From assembly GCF_902498845.1 (NCBI RefSeq), contig NZ_CABVLM010000018.1:24635-88634 (forward strand): a stretch of DNA of 64,000 nt. Reading direction: 5' to 3'. Position 1 is the stretch's first letter; each line of letters opens with the position of its first letter. Source of the DNA: Pseudoalteromonas rhizosphaerae. Lineage in GTDB: Bacteria; Pseudomonadota; Gammaproteobacteria; Enterobacterales; Alteromonadaceae. The position numbers and the translations under genes are program-made. The notes under the pieces were generated by a model. That model did not search any database, was not told the origin of the DNA, and was given only the letters and a program-made list of their open reading frames with translations. This document shows positions 36,610 through 46,498 of this stretch, piece after piece.

Positions 36610-36685
36610 CGTATAACAACTTTATCAAAGGATACTTTCCATATTCTAGCACGAAAACATCCTTATTTAATGAACTTGTATTAAT
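36610..36685 (-). repeat. attC-like site upstream of the 82-residue gene
   Basis: The clearest of the three. Plus-strand arm GTATAACAACTTTATCAAAG with GGAT next to it (36611-36633) is an imperfect reverse complement of ATCCTTATTTAATGAACTTG (36659-36678), with bulged bases, around a 25-nt centre. Its arms resemble the neighbouring site at 36325-36354. The outer end is GTTATAC on the minus strand. Confidence 0.5.
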
Positions 36686-36786
36686 AGCAAATAGTGTAAG
36701 CTATTGCCATCTATGTATTTTATGCGAGCTTAACTCTTCTCAATCATGTGGTTTATTCAGAAATAGTTTCTTTTAGGATTGTAAAT

Positions 36787-37587
36787 TTAAGTTATTTTTA
36801 ACTTTTCTAACTCTTCATATATTTTAAAAACTTCTCCTATAATTGAATCACGTTTAGCTCCTAGAAGTTTTGGCATCCTATGAAATAGTGATCCTTTTCG
36901 TTTGTAATCCAAGCCAGAGTAATGCGATATAAACTCGTTTTTATTATTAACTTCGTAATCACACTTTATTTCTGAGCTCCTCATTTTTGAGGCTGTATTG
37001 ATATAAAAATCAGCTCTCAACTCGTAATTATGAATTGCGCCTTTTAACTCTTCTAAAATACTAAGCAAACGTTTAGTTTTAGTGCCTATTAATATTTCTA
37101 AGTATGTACTCATAGAAAAAATATCAGCAGCCTCTGCTCTTAGCTGATGATATCGTGAAGAAACGTCTTCTTCAAACAGCTTTAATTTATTCTCAAGCTC
37201 TTGGATTTCATGGATTACTTCAGGCCTTTTCAAATCATCTTTAGCCTTACGATCTAACTTGGCAAATAGCAAATAAGCCTCATCGGTCATCTCTAGCACA
37301 AAATTAGGCAAAGATTGCACCTGTTTACTAAAAAACTCTCTAAACTCTTTAACGCCTTGGTTATGCCTAAATAATATAAACTCTCTTACAGCAACAAGAG
37401 CTGCTACAACTGTAGTCATTCCACCAGAGAAGCTTCCAAAGTTTGCTAAAATACTACTCGACTCTCCTTTTGCTGATAAAATTATAAATGAACCGTACAA
37501 AAGAGTTGGTATTGAAAGCCAAAGAGCGGGCCAAAAGAAGTAATTTATATAAATTCGACCTACTTTTACTTTTAGGTGCTTTAGCAT
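36787..37587 (-). CDS. Membrane-anchored coiled-coil protein, unknown
   Basis: 266 residues. Two transmembrane helices near the N terminus (about 14-35 and 50-66) are followed by a long, charged, coiled-coil C-terminal region with no recognised motif. I infer an inner-membrane protein with a cytoplasmic helical tail. AAAGGAAA precedes the ATG. It is the upstream member of the three orphan genes separated by attC-like repeats. The function is unknown; cassette and defence genes often have this architecture, but nothing specific supports that. Confidence 0.65.
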   Translation of the reverse strand: MLKHLKVKVGRIYINYFFWPALWLSIPTLLYGSFIILSAKGESSSILANFGSFSGGMTTVVAALVAVREFILFRHNQGVKEFREFFSKQVQSLPNFVLEMTDEAYLLFAKLDRKAKDDLKRPEVIHEIQELENKLKLFEEDVSSRYHQLRAEAADIFSMSTYLEILIGTKTKRLLSILEELKGAIHNYELRADFYINTASKMRSSEIKCDYEVNNKNEFISHYSGLDYKRKGSLFHRMPKLLGAKRDSIIGEVFKIYEELEKLKIT

Positions 37588-37836
37588 TTAACATTTCCTT
37601 TATATAGACATCTAGCAAAATAACACAATCTCAGCTCTCCTTCATGGAACTAAATGTCAAATCTCGATTTCATACATCATAATTTTTGACTGTCAGCTTA
37701 TCGCTCATAGCTGCCTGTCAGGTTAAATCTAAACCTATTCGTCAAAACTGCAAAATCAGATATGAGCTACTACAGATAAAGAGAATGCAACTCTTACTTA
37801 TAAGTAGATAGTAAACGTTTATAATCAGTAGCGTGA

Positions 37837-38946
37837 CTACCAGTTTTGCATTTCTATTAATCTTGACTCGGTGCGTGCGTATTCAAATGCCAGCTTTTTA
37901 CCTTGATATAAATCAGCAATGCCAACCTCGCTACTCAGTATCAATAACTTGCCACGGTCGTAAAATTCATCCACTAAAGCAATAAAGCGTCGCGCTTCAT
38001 CGTCTAGTGTATGTTCTTGTAAATCTTGTTTTTCACGCTGATAGCTATCTTCAATACCATGCACTATTTGCTTACCTGTTGCCGCAGCGCCCATTACTGG
38101 CACATTACAGATATACACACGCTGATAGTACTTTGCTAAATGAATATAATCAGCGGTACTACGCGGGCCTGAGCACAACGCCATAAAATCAAACATAATG
38201 GCATTATTGCTGAGCCTTAAACACGCCAGTTTACGCCCGTAAATAGAAATATCAGTTGCTGTTTGTAAGTTATCTGCAAAAGCCAAAAAATCAGCATCCA
38301 GTTCAGAGTTAGCCGAGCTGTTAAAATAATGAGTTGCGTGCTTACCAAAACGAAATCGGTGGTCAACAGAGCCTGTGACATTAATAATATGACAATGCGC
38401 TTTAATTAACGCTATGGTGGGTAAAAAGCGCGCTCGCTGCAAGCCGTTATAATAAAGCTGCTCAGGTTGACAATTTGACGTAGCAACCAAAATGATGCCT
38501 TTGGCAAACAAGGCTTTAAATAGGCCGGCCATGATCATAGCATCGCCAATATCAGAGACAAAAAACTCATCAAAACAAATTAGTCTCAGCGTTTCTGACC
38601 ACTCATTGGCTATTTTATCCAGCGGGTTTTTAACCCCTTGCAACTGTCCTAGGCGAGTATGTACTTGAGCAATAAAATGATGGAAGTGTAACCGTGTTTT
38701 TTGTTTAATAGCTACAGTCTCAAAAAACACATCCATTAGCATCGATTTACCCCGTCCAACAGGTCCATACAAATAAATGCCCTGCAAAGATACCGATTTT
38801 TGCCACCAATGATGCGGTTTATCAATGGCAATTGCGAGATTGTCTAGTGCATTTACCGCTGCTAATTGGGCATCATCAAATTGCAATTTACCGGTGGCTA
38901 TTTGCTGTTGATAATATGCTAATATTTGTCCGCTGTGTACTGTCAT
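37837..38946 (-). CDS. zapE: Cell division ATPase ZapE (AFG1 family)
   Basis: 369 residues. Walker A GPVGRGKS in IYLYGPVGRGKSMLMD and Walker B LRLICFDEFFVSDIGDA mark this AAA-like family; VTGSVDHRFRFGK is also typical. In E. coli ZapE works at the Z-ring under stress. The length fits the family. The gene is divergent from rsuA across 49-58 bp. The ribosome site is weak; the ATG at 38946 is the only one that keeps the family N terminus. Confidence 0.94.
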   Translation of the reverse strand: MTVHSGQILAYYQQQIATGKLQFDDAQLAAVNALDNLAIAIDKPHHWWQKSVSLQGIYLYGPVGRGKSMLMDVFFETVAIKQKTRLHFHHFIAQVHTRLGQLQGVKNPLDKIANEWSETLRLICFDEFFVSDIGDAMIMAGLFKALFAKGIILVATSNCQPEQLYYNGLQRARFLPTIALIKAHCHIINVTGSVDHRFRFGKHATHYFNSSANSELDADFLAFADNLQTATDISIYGRKLACLRLSNNAIMFDFMALCSGPRSTADYIHLAKYYQRVYICNVPVMGAAATGKQIVHGIEDSYQREKQDLQEHTLDDEARRFIALVDEFYDRGKLLILSSEVGIADLYQGKKLAFEYARTESRLIEMQNW

Positions 38947-39004
38947 GCGTTATCACGATCCGTTATACTCGCCGCCATTGTAGTCGACTAGAAGTGTGAA
39001 CCCA

Positions 39005-39703
39005 ATGAAATTCCCTTGCCGCCTAGATAAATTTATTAGCCATCTAGCAGAAACGCCACGCACCAAAGCGAGGGCAGGAATAAAGCGTAAAGATGCCAGC
39101 GTAAATGGCGAGGTGATCTGCGCTTATGATCATCCAATCACAGCAACTGATAACGTATTATGGCAAGGTAAGCCGCTAGTTTTTTTAGGTAAACGTTATT
39201 ATATGCTGAATAAACCGGTCGGTTATGTATGCGCCAACAGTGACGAGTTACACCCAACGGTATTTGATTTACTCGATGAACCTAACATGAGTGATTTTCA
39301 TGTTGCAGGTCGGCTTGATCTCGATACGACTGGACTTGTGATCATTACCAATGATGGCGATTGGTCACATAAAATCACCTCCCCAAAACATAACAAATTC
39401 AAGACTTACCTGATTGAAACGCAAGAACCTCTAACGGATGATGCGCTGGAAAAACTGCGCCAAGGGGTGCAATTACACAACGAAAAAGAGCTAACCAGAC
39501 CCGCAATTGCAGAGCAACTTGCCACATACCGTATGCGTTTGTCGATCTGCGAAGGTAAATATCATCAGGTTAAACGTATGCTCGCCGCAGTCGGTAATAA
39601 GGTAGTTGAATTACATAGAGAAAAAGTAGCAAATATCGAGCTTGATGAGACCCTTGCCAGCGGAGAATATCGACTCTTAAGCGCAGCAGAAATTTTACTT
39701 TAA
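39005..39703 (+). CDS. rsuA: 16S rRNA pseudouridine(516) synthase RsuA
   Basis: 232 residues from the ATG at 39005 (a GTG at 38996 is in frame). Modifies U516 in 16S rRNA. N-terminal S4 domain (CRLDKFISHLAE), then YYMLNKPVGYVCAN, the catalytic AGRLDLDTTGLVIITNDG, HKITSPKH and HQVKRMLAAVGNKVVELHRE, all diagnostic of RsuA over RluB/RluF. Confidence 0.94.
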   Translation: MKFPCRLDKFISHLAETPRTKARAGIKRKDASVNGEVICAYDHPITATDNVLWQGKPLVFLGKRYYMLNKPVGYVCANSDELHPTVFDLLDEPNMSDFHVAGRLDLDTTGLVIITNDGDWSHKITSPKHNKFKTYLIETQEPLTDDALEKLRQGVQLHNEKELTRPAIAEQLATYRMRLSICEGKYHQVKRMLAAVGNKVVELHREKVANIELDETLASGEYRLLSAAEILL

Positions 39704-39786
39704 ATTACCTACAGTGGAAACTTGAGTAAAAGTCACGTCTAATTCCGTTATTATTGTTAATTAAAGCTAACATCTAGCCGACAAAC

Positions 39787-41457
39787 ATGGTAGAAAATCA
39801 TGGTCATAACAATAATAAGGGGCTCGATGTGCTGTCAGGTTTAGCATTAAGAACTAAAATAATCTTGTTCGCTGGAGCAATGTTTATAGCACTCAATGCT
39901 ATAGCATTACTGGGCTTACAATCTCTTCGTCACGCTAGTGAAAACGATAATATTGCCCGTATCAATCAACTCATGAAAAGCACGACAAATATTGTCGAGC
40001 AATTTGAGTTACTTGCTAAAAATGGGCAACTAACCGAGCAACAAGCGCGTGACTTTGCCACGCAAATGTTGCGTGAAAACAAATACCACGACAGTGAATA
40101 TGTCTACGTAGTGAATGATAAACTCGACTTTATTGCCACACCGCACGATCCGCAGCTACACAACACCAGTTTTAATGATTTCAAAGATGCCAGCGGTAAC
40201 AGTATTGGTCGTATGGTTGAACAATTAGTCGGAAATCAAACCAACAAAATTATTACTTATCATTGGGATTCTGTCCGTGATGGTGAAACCGTTGACCTAA
40301 CCTCTGTGGTACAAAAAACCCCTTACTTTGGTTGGTATGTTGGTACCGGGATCAGCGAAAAAGAAGTCGATGAGCGTTACTGGAATACCGCTAAGTGGTT
40401 ACTAGGCTTGTCACTACTTATTGCCCTTGCTTTAACTGCTGCAATTGCTCGCTTTGGTATTTCTTTAAGCAACGCGTTAGGCGGTGAAGTCACTGAGGTA
40501 ATTGGTATTGTTAAGCAAGTTTCTCGTGGCAACTTAAATTCGCATATTCGTACTGACGCCCAACCTGAAAGCATTATTGCTGCCATGCACTATATGCAAC
40601 AAGGGCTACGGGGTGTAGTTGGCAGTATTAAAGATGTTACTGATAGTCTAAAAAATCAGAGTTTAGATAACGAATCCCGCTCAACTGAGCTTGATAAACT
40701 GACCCGCAGCCTAAACGAAGAAACCCATATGGTCGCATCGGCTATCACTGAGCTAACAGCCTCTGCGCAAACAGTGGTTGAGCATGCCGAGCAAGCCGCC
40801 TTTTCAGTACAAGAAGCCGAAAGCCAAGGACAAAATGCCAGTCATTTAACTGCTGAGGCAGCAAATACAATAGCTCTTTTAGAGCAACAAATTGACAGCG
40901 CTGGTAATAACATCCAAATCCTTGATGATGAAGTAAATAATATTGCAAATGTGCTTACTGTTATTCAAAGTATTGCCGAGCAAACTAACCTGTTAGCACT
41001 CAATGCAGCCATTGAAGCTGCCCGTGCTGGTGAACAAGGAAGAGGCTTTGCGGTCGTTGCGGATGAAGTACGTCAACTAGCGCAGCGCACGCAAACTAGC
41101 ACAGAAGAAATTCGTACTATGATCGGTAAATTACAATCCGCCACGAAAGATGCAAAAACTTCAGTTAACTTAAGTATTGCCACCAGTGAACAAACCGTAG
41201 CGAAATCTAAAGATGCCAGTGAAGAGTTGCAGCGTGTTGCTGCATCTTTGAGTGCCATCGCACAAATGAGCCATCAAATAGCCATTGCAGCTAAAGAGCA
41301 GCTCGATGCAGGGGAAGACACAGCAAGACGCATTGTGACCATCTCTGACACCGCCTCACAGACCGCAGACCTATCGCATCAAGCCCATGCCGCAACGGAC
41401 TTGATAAAAGGGCTGACGAGCGATTTAGAAGCTGAAACCGGCAAGTTTAGATCCTAG
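39787..41457 (+). CDS. Methyl-accepting chemotaxis protein with sCache domain
   Basis: 556 residues. TM1 at about 20-42, a periplasmic single-Cache domain (DSEYVYVVNDKLDFIATPHD, YFGWYVGTGISEKEV), TM2 at about 205-225, HAMP, then the signalling domain with the invariant hairpin NLLALNAAIEAARAGEQGRG. It senses a small periplasmic ligand and signals to CheA. No CheA/CheW is near, as is usual for orphan receptors. No pentapeptide for CheR binding is seen at the C terminus (ends TGKFRS). A terminator follows. Confidence 0.95.
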   Translation: MVENHGHNNNKGLDVLSGLALRTKIILFAGAMFIALNAIALLGLQSLRHASENDNIARINQLMKSTTNIVEQFELLAKNGQLTEQQARDFATQMLRENKYHDSEYVYVVNDKLDFIATPHDPQLHNTSFNDFKDASGNSIGRMVEQLVGNQTNKIITYHWDSVRDGETVDLTSVVQKTPYFGWYVGTGISEKEVDERYWNTAKWLLGLSLLIALALTAAIARFGISLSNALGGEVTEVIGIVKQVSRGNLNSHIRTDAQPESIIAAMHYMQQGLRGVVGSIKDVTDSLKNQSLDNESRSTELDKLTRSLNEETHMVASAITELTASAQTVVEHAEQAAFSVQEAESQGQNASHLTAEAANTIALLEQQIDSAGNNIQILDDEVNNIANVLTVIQSIAEQTNLLALNAAIEAARAGEQGRGFAVVADEVRQLAQRTQTSTEEIRTMIGKLQSATKDAKTSVNLSIATSEQTVAKSKDASEELQRVAASLSAIAQMSHQIAIAAKEQLDAGEDTARRIVTISDTASQTADLSHQAHAATDLIKGLTSDLEAETGKFRS

Positions 41458-41476
41458 TAATTGGTTACCTAAAACT

Positions 41477-41507
41477 AAAAAGCCCGCATTAATTACGCGG
41501 GCTTTTT
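41477..41507. terminator. Bidirectional terminator between chemoreceptor and yggN-like gene
   Basis: Stem AAAAAGCCCGC / GCGGGCTTTTT with a 9-nt loop lies between the stop at 41457 and the convergent stop at 41524. The T-run on each strand suits both genes. Confidence 0.9.
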
Positions 41508-41523
41508 AATTAAATTGATTAAG

Positions 41524-42297
41524 TTAAGATTTAATTTGTACTAAATCAAAATCAGCCATACTTGGTACTATCATTTGTAATCGTGATTCGGTGACATCAA
41601 GCGAGTTTAAACATTCACAGTATTCTGAGGCTTTTAACTCTAACTGTTGAGCTTTTTTCTGCAGTGACTTATCGATTTCTTTTGAAATAATATCCATGCG
41701 CTGTCCCATGTCATTAATACGATCTTCAATATTACCTTCGCGGGACTTAAATGCATCACCTAGAGAAACTAAAATAGCGCCGAGAGAGCCATGAACGGCA
41801 GAGTGAATTTTTTGACTGATCTCTTCGGTAAAAAAATCATCAATTTTGGATAGTGATTGTGGGGCAATAAAAAAGAAATCATCACCGCGTTTAAATTTAT
41901 CCATTAAAGCGCGCTCAACATATTGCAGTTGCGTTTTTAGCACTTCCGACTCTTTGTCCGACATACCTTCAACAACTTGCTCTATCGCACTTAAGCCAAG
42001 ATTAACACCGTCAGTTGCCAACTCTACCAACTCAGGCACCGTATCGCGAATACCCGCGCTAAACTGTTTTAACACTAGGGTTTCATCTGACGTTAGATCA
42101 ATCCAATAGCCACGGATAAATAGTTGATTATCATTATTTATTTGTACGCGGGTTTGGCCCTTATCAACAATACGAATGACATCATCAGTGATGATCAAAC
42201 CATGCCTTAGCTCTACTTCGCACACGGCTTTAGCGCTGACATTAAGACTTGATAGTGCTATGGACATCGCCAATATCGAACGAGATAAAAACGCCAT
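41524..42297 (-). CDS. DUF2884 family periplasmic protein (YggN-like)
   Basis: 257 residues from the ATG at 42297 (GAGGTG just upstream). A signal peptide ends near VSAKA; CEVELRHGLII follows, with three Cys residues overall (CEVEL, EYCECLN). Helical C-terminal half with a long amphipathic stretch. It matches YggN/DUF2884, whose role is unknown. It is probably monocistronic: the metalloprotease terminator separates it from the next gene. Confidence 0.85.
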   Translation of the reverse strand: MAFLSRSILAMSIALSSLNVSAKAVCEVELRHGLIITDDVIRIVDKGQTRVQINNDNQLFIRGYWIDLTSDETLVLKQFSAGIRDTVPELVELATDGVNLGLSAIEQVVEGMSDKESEVLKTQLQYVERALMDKFKRGDDFFFIAPQSLSKIDDFFTEEISQKIHSAVHGSLGAILVSLGDAFKSREGNIEDRINDMGQRMDIISKEIDKSLQKKAQQLELKASEYCECLNSLDVTESRLQMIVPSMADFDLVQIKS

Positions 42298-42369
42298 AAA
42301 CACCTCAAAAAGACTAAAAATGGAAGGCGGCTAGGTTAACAAAAAACCAGTTTTATGCAAGAGAAACTA

Positions 42370-42388
42370 GGCCCTAGCTTCTAGGGCC
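42370..42388 (-). terminator. Terminator of the zinc metalloprotease gene
   Basis: Perfect 8-bp stem GGCCCTAG / CTAGGGCC with a 3-nt loop, 14 bp after the stop; on the minus strand it is followed by TAGTTTCTC. The stem is made of CTAG-rich sequence, rare in proteobacteria. Confidence 0.7.
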
Positions 42389-42401
42389 TTGTAGTTAACA
42401 T

Positions 42402-44831
42402 TTAAATTGGTGATCCTGGTGGAATTGGTAATGCAGTAAAATTTGTAGGCCAATTGCCGGTAGCCAGAAACTGTTTAATTTGATCGGCTAAGTATTGCTT
42501 AAACGCACTTTCACCAACATCAGCACTGCTAAGTAAAGACTCTTGCTGATACGCCTTACTCAGTTTTACTAAGTAATAACGCAACTGAGCTTGCACCTCT
42601 GGAGCAACTTTATCACTGGCGACTAAATCAGCAAACTGCTTTGCTGTTAATAACTGCACCCGCTGAGTGATTTTGCCTGCCATGCCTTTTTTACTCTGAA
42701 TCAAAAACACCTGCTGATAAACCTTTGCAAGCAGTTCATCTAAGCTAAAAAATGCATCACTGCGCGCTTGTTGCTGTGCTAAACGATTTAATCGTTGGCT
42801 ATTTAGCAATAACGCTAAACTATGTTGTGCAGCCACTTCGGGTAGCGCCATTGCATCTAAGGTTAAGCCAGTGCGGCCAACAATGCTTTCTCGGCTTTTA
42901 GATTCGCCATAGGCCTTGGGTGGAATTAGCGCTAACACTGATTCTGGTAATACTAAATTGTCAGCATTTAGGGTAGTTAAGATGGCCTTTAAAGCGAGCT
43001 GTTGAGTTGCCTTTGCAACAACTTGTGCACCTTTTACCATACCTTGACCACGTACTTCGTAATCATAATCAACACCTGCAATCAGTTTTACAGCAGACTC
43101 GACCTGATAACGATGGAATAAATACAGCGGCACCAGCATCTCTTCTAGCTGAGATAGTGAGGTTCCTTCTTTGATATTGTTAATACCAAATTTAGCGAGT
43201 GCTTGTTGTCTTACATCAAGCACTCTTAATAGCTCTTCACTTGGCGAACTGCCGTTATCCCATAAATGTGCTGTTGGATGCGCGCCACCTTGCGCTCGTG
43301 CATCACTATCAGAAATAAACTCCAGCCCTTTAGCTTGGTTATCCGCTAAAATTGCACTTAGTTCTGTATCTTCATCAAGGTTACGAAAATCACTGTAACC
43401 GTACTTTATAACTTGCGTATCCCACTGCCCCATACCTTGTGCATAACCTCGGCTCACATCGAGTTCACCTTGGTCATTAAAGCCCACTAGTGGGTGCGGA
43501 TAATCCATCACCGAAGCACGATCAGCCACTGATGCAGAGAAATTATGCGCTATACCAAGTGTGTGACCAATTTCGTGAGCACTGAGCTGGCGAATACGAT
43601 CAAGTGCCATTGCTTGTAACGTTTTTGCCACTTCATTACCTTTTAAATAAGGCGCTGCAAGTGCTTCAGCAATTAAAATATCTTGGCGCACACGCAGTGA
43701 GCCTAATGTAACGTGACCTTTTAAAATCTCACCTGTACGCGGATCGATCACCGAGCTGCCATAAGACCAACCGCGCGTTGCACGATGCACCCACTGGATC
43801 ACGTTATAACGCACATCCATAGGATCGGCGTTATCTGGTAACACTTTAACAATAAATGCATTTTTATAACCCGCTTGAGAAAACGCATCATCCCACCATT
43901 TTGCGCCATCGAGTAACGCTGTTTTTACCGGCTCTGGTACACCAGGATCTAAATAATAAATAATCGGCTCAACGGGTTCGCTAATAGGTAAGCTTGGGTC
44001 TTTTTTCGCTAGACGATGACGCGGGATATAACGTACCAACATTGATTCACTTAATGGCGCGGCATAATCTTTATGTTCAATACTCCAATAACCTGATTGC
44101 GGATGAAACGCACGTGGCGTGTAATTATCATCAGGTAACTGTATTAAAGAGTGATGCATATGCACGGTTAATGCGTAAGGGTCAGCACTGACCTGACGAA
44201 TATACTCACCCGGTTGAGTGCCATTAAATGTCAGCACAGCTTCAAGTTCAGTATTTTTCATAAACGCTTTTGAGCGATCCATATTTACTGCACTGCGACT
44301 TTCATCAAGGCTAAAATTGCCTTGTTTACGTGCAGCAAGCGTTCGACCCACACCATGTACATCGCTCAGTAAATAGGGCGTGTAATCAATCAATACAGCT
44401 TGCGGGCTTTGTGCAACCACTTTAAAACCCGCTAAAATACTTGATGCAAAGGCTTCTTGAATACTTTTTTGTTCGGCTTTATTGCTGGTATTTGCACGGT
44501 AGTAGGTATTAATAGCCCGTAACATCACTTTATCGCCAAAGCGCTCAAACTGTACAAGATGCGTATTGCCTAACTGGCCGCGATCAAGGCCAATATCGTT
44601 AGAGCCGATACCATAAGGCAAGCTTTGCTGTAATAAAAATTGCTGCTTGAGTTTATCAACTTTTAAATAAATTTTACCGTTTTGAGTGTCGTAATAAAAA
44701 GAGAAGTAGCCCGGAAAATGATTCATTTGTTCAGTAAAATCATTAATAGACTTAATTGCTGCGTGCGCTTGGGTTATCATAGTTAGCAACACAGTAAAGA
44801 GTATGTAACGTATCAATGGTATTTTTTGCAT
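42402..44831 (-). CDS. Large zinc-dependent metalloprotease (DUF5117/DUF4953 type)
   Basis: 809 residues with a signal peptide (LTMITQAHAA). The active site is HEIGHTLGIAHNFSAS, a metzincin HExxHxxGxxH zinc motif. Upstream lies a beta-rich domain (DUF5117-like), including LPDDNYTPRAFHPQSGYW; downstream the characteristic segment YLFHRYQVESAVKLIAG. Such proteins are periplasmic or secreted, and the family is common in Bacteroidetes and Alteromonadales. Substrates are unknown. Full length, no truncation seen. Confidence 0.9.
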   Translation of the reverse strand: MQKIPLIRYILFTVLLTMITQAHAAIKSINDFTEQMNHFPGYFSFYYDTQNGKIYLKVDKLKQQFLLQQSLPYGIGSNDIGLDRGQLGNTHLVQFERFGDKVMLRAINTYYRANTSNKAEQKSIQEAFASSILAGFKVVAQSPQAVLIDYTPYLLSDVHGVGRTLAARKQGNFSLDESRSAVNMDRSKAFMKNTELEAVLTFNGTQPGEYIRQVSADPYALTVHMHHSLIQLPDDNYTPRAFHPQSGYWSIEHKDYAAPLSESMLVRYIPRHRLAKKDPSLPISEPVEPIIYYLDPGVPEPVKTALLDGAKWWDDAFSQAGYKNAFIVKVLPDNADPMDVRYNVIQWVHRATRGWSYGSSVIDPRTGEILKGHVTLGSLRVRQDILIAEALAAPYLKGNEVAKTLQAMALDRIRQLSAHEIGHTLGIAHNFSASVADRASVMDYPHPLVGFNDQGELDVSRGYAQGMGQWDTQVIKYGYSDFRNLDEDTELSAILADNQAKGLEFISDSDARAQGGAHPTAHLWDNGSSPSEELLRVLDVRQQALAKFGINNIKEGTSLSQLEEMLVPLYLFHRYQVESAVKLIAGVDYDYEVRGQGMVKGAQVVAKATQQLALKAILTTLNADNLVLPESVLALIPPKAYGESKSRESIVGRTGLTLDAMALPEVAAQHSLALLLNSQRLNRLAQQQARSDAFFSLDELLAKVYQQVFLIQSKKGMAGKITQRVQLLTAKQFADLVASDKVAPEVQAQLRYYLVKLSKAYQQESLLSSADVGESAFKQYLADQIKQFLATGNWPTNFTALPIPPGSPI

Positions 44832-44992
44832 AATCTTATCTTTGTTATTCGCGTTTTAAATACGGTTAAGGTGTGTCCAGTATAGGATGTTGCACCTAAA
44901 ATACAGTTATTTAAGACGAAATTCAGCGCTTGCTGTGATGATCCCTCTCACCCTATGATTATCATGGCCCATAACGTTATCAGGAAAATAGA

Positions 44993-45961
44993 ATGCGTAG
45001 ACTACCTCCGGTATTACTTGAAGACGGTTGCCCTAGAGAGTTAATCTCATTGATCAGAACGATTTTAGCGGCCTGTAAAGAAATTTCATTCCGCGTCGGC
45101 CAAGGTGCCCTGTCCGGTGTACTAGGTTCAACGCTTGATGAAAACATTCAAGGCGAAACACAAAAGAAACTCGATGTTCTGACCAACCAACTACTTAAAG
45201 ATATTTTACTGGAGTCAGGCTACGTAAAAGCGATAGCTTCTGAAGAAGAAGACTACACAGTAGCTGGCAACCCGAATGCAGAATATATCGTTGCGTTTGA
45301 CCCACTTGATGGCTCATCAAATACCGATATCAATTCACTGGTTGGTACTATTTTCTCAGTAATGAAAGCGCCTGAAGGCTCAGATCCTGCAGATCAAAGT
45401 ATCTTTATGCAGCCAGGTAAAAGCCAAGTCGCTGCGGGATATGTATTATATGGCCCATCTACAGTGCTTGCATTAACGACTGGCAAAGGTACACGTTTCT
45501 TCACGCTAGATAAAACACACGGCAGCTTCTTATTAACTCAAGATTTTGCCCAAGTACCAGAAGAGACCAACGAATACGCCATCAATGCGTCAAATCAACG
45601 CCATTGGCAGCCTGCGATGCAAAACTACATAAATGACTTAATGGCTGGCGAAACAGGCCCACGAGCGCGTAACTTTAACATGCGCTGGATTGCCGCCATG
45701 GTCGGTGATGTTCATCGCGTGTTATGTCGCGGTGGTATTTTTACCTACCCAACCGACACTAAAGATCCAAACAAACCAAATAAGCTACGCCTACTTTACG
45801 AAGCAAACCCAATGGCTATGCTGATCGAGCAAGCCGGCGGCATCGCCTCAACTGGCACAGAACGTATTATGGATATTCAACCCGACGCTATCCACCAACG
45901 CGTAGCGGTGATTTTAGGTTCGAAAAACGAAGTAGAAACCTGCTTGGGATATCATAAGTAA
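44993..45961 (+). CDS. fbp: Fructose-1,6-bisphosphatase class I
   Basis: Hydrolyses fructose 1,6-bisphosphate to fructose 6-phosphate in gluconeogenesis (cytoplasm). 322 residues; metal-site motif FDPLDGSSNTD and later GGIFTYPTD, with LLYEANPMAMLIEQAGG completing the sugar-phosphate fold. Ribosome site AGGA. Divergent from the metalloprotease. An intrinsic terminator follows at 46036. Confidence 0.97.
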   Translation: MRRLPPVLLEDGCPRELISLIRTILAACKEISFRVGQGALSGVLGSTLDENIQGETQKKLDVLTNQLLKDILLESGYVKAIASEEEDYTVAGNPNAEYIVAFDPLDGSSNTDINSLVGTIFSVMKAPEGSDPADQSIFMQPGKSQVAAGYVLYGPSTVLALTTGKGTRFFTLDKTHGSFLLTQDFAQVPEETNEYAINASNQRHWQPAMQNYINDLMAGETGPRARNFNMRWIAAMVGDVHRVLCRGGIFTYPTDTKDPNKPNKLRLLYEANPMAMLIEQAGGIASTGTERIMDIQPDAIHQRVAVILGSKNEVETCLGYHK

Positions 45962-46035
45962 TAGACTTTAGGATAGAGGAGCTAGGTAAAAGGCTCTAGG
46001 AAAGTGATTTCCTCAGATAACAATCACATCGTAGG

Positions 46036-46058
46036 CGCGGCTTTATGCCGCGTTTTTT
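46036..46058 (+). terminator. Terminator of fbp
   Basis: Stem CGCGGC / GCCGCG with loop TTTAT and six following T residues, 74 bp after the fbp stop. CTAGG-type repeats lie on both sides of it. Confidence 0.85.
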
Positions 46059-46114
46059 ATTTTCAGCCATATCAAGGCGAAGTTAGCCGCAATATCCCTA
46101 GAACCTAGCCCCTA

Positions 46115-46441
46115 CTAACTTGCTAATAATTCAACCAACTTCGTAACTTTACTCTTATCAAGCTCGCCCATTTGTTCGCTGTTGCTGAGGGCATAGATAA
46201 CCCCTTCGACGGCGCTATAGTCGATATCGGTTCTAGATTCTATAACATTCGCCCACAACTCCAGGTCGTCTAAATCAATCTCATCTGCTTGGCAGCGAGT
46301 GAGCACATCCAAAACAGTTGCAAGCGTCAATACGTAAATTGGGCCCTGGTTATCTATTGTTGATGCAACAATAATACTTATGGCTTCGTCTTTGTGTTTA
46401 CCAAAAGTGACGAATTCTGCTAACGCTTGTGCTCTGTTCAT
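46115..46441 (-). CDS. Small hypothetical protein, 108 residues
   Basis: Unrecognised, acidic, helical, no signal peptide. It begins MNRAQALAEFVTFGKHKDEA and ends KVTKLVELLAS. No ribosome site is seen at the ATG. Divergent from the Cys-rich protein across about 57 bp. The lack of large charge or composition bias suggests a real gene. Confidence 0.65.
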   Translation of the reverse strand: MNRAQALAEFVTFGKHKDEAISIIVASTIDNQGPIYVLTLATVLDVLTRCQADEIDLDDLELWANVIESRTDIDYSAVEGVIYALSNSEQMGELDKSKVTKLVELLAS

Positions 46442-46498
46442 TTTTAATTATCTGTTATCCTGTAACTGACTATTTCATTGAAGATTAAAATATATCTA

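Noticed and set aside
35466..37836. Prophage or transposon insertion
   Set aside because: No integrase, transposase, target-site duplication or phage gene is visible; attC-like repeats explain the layout better.
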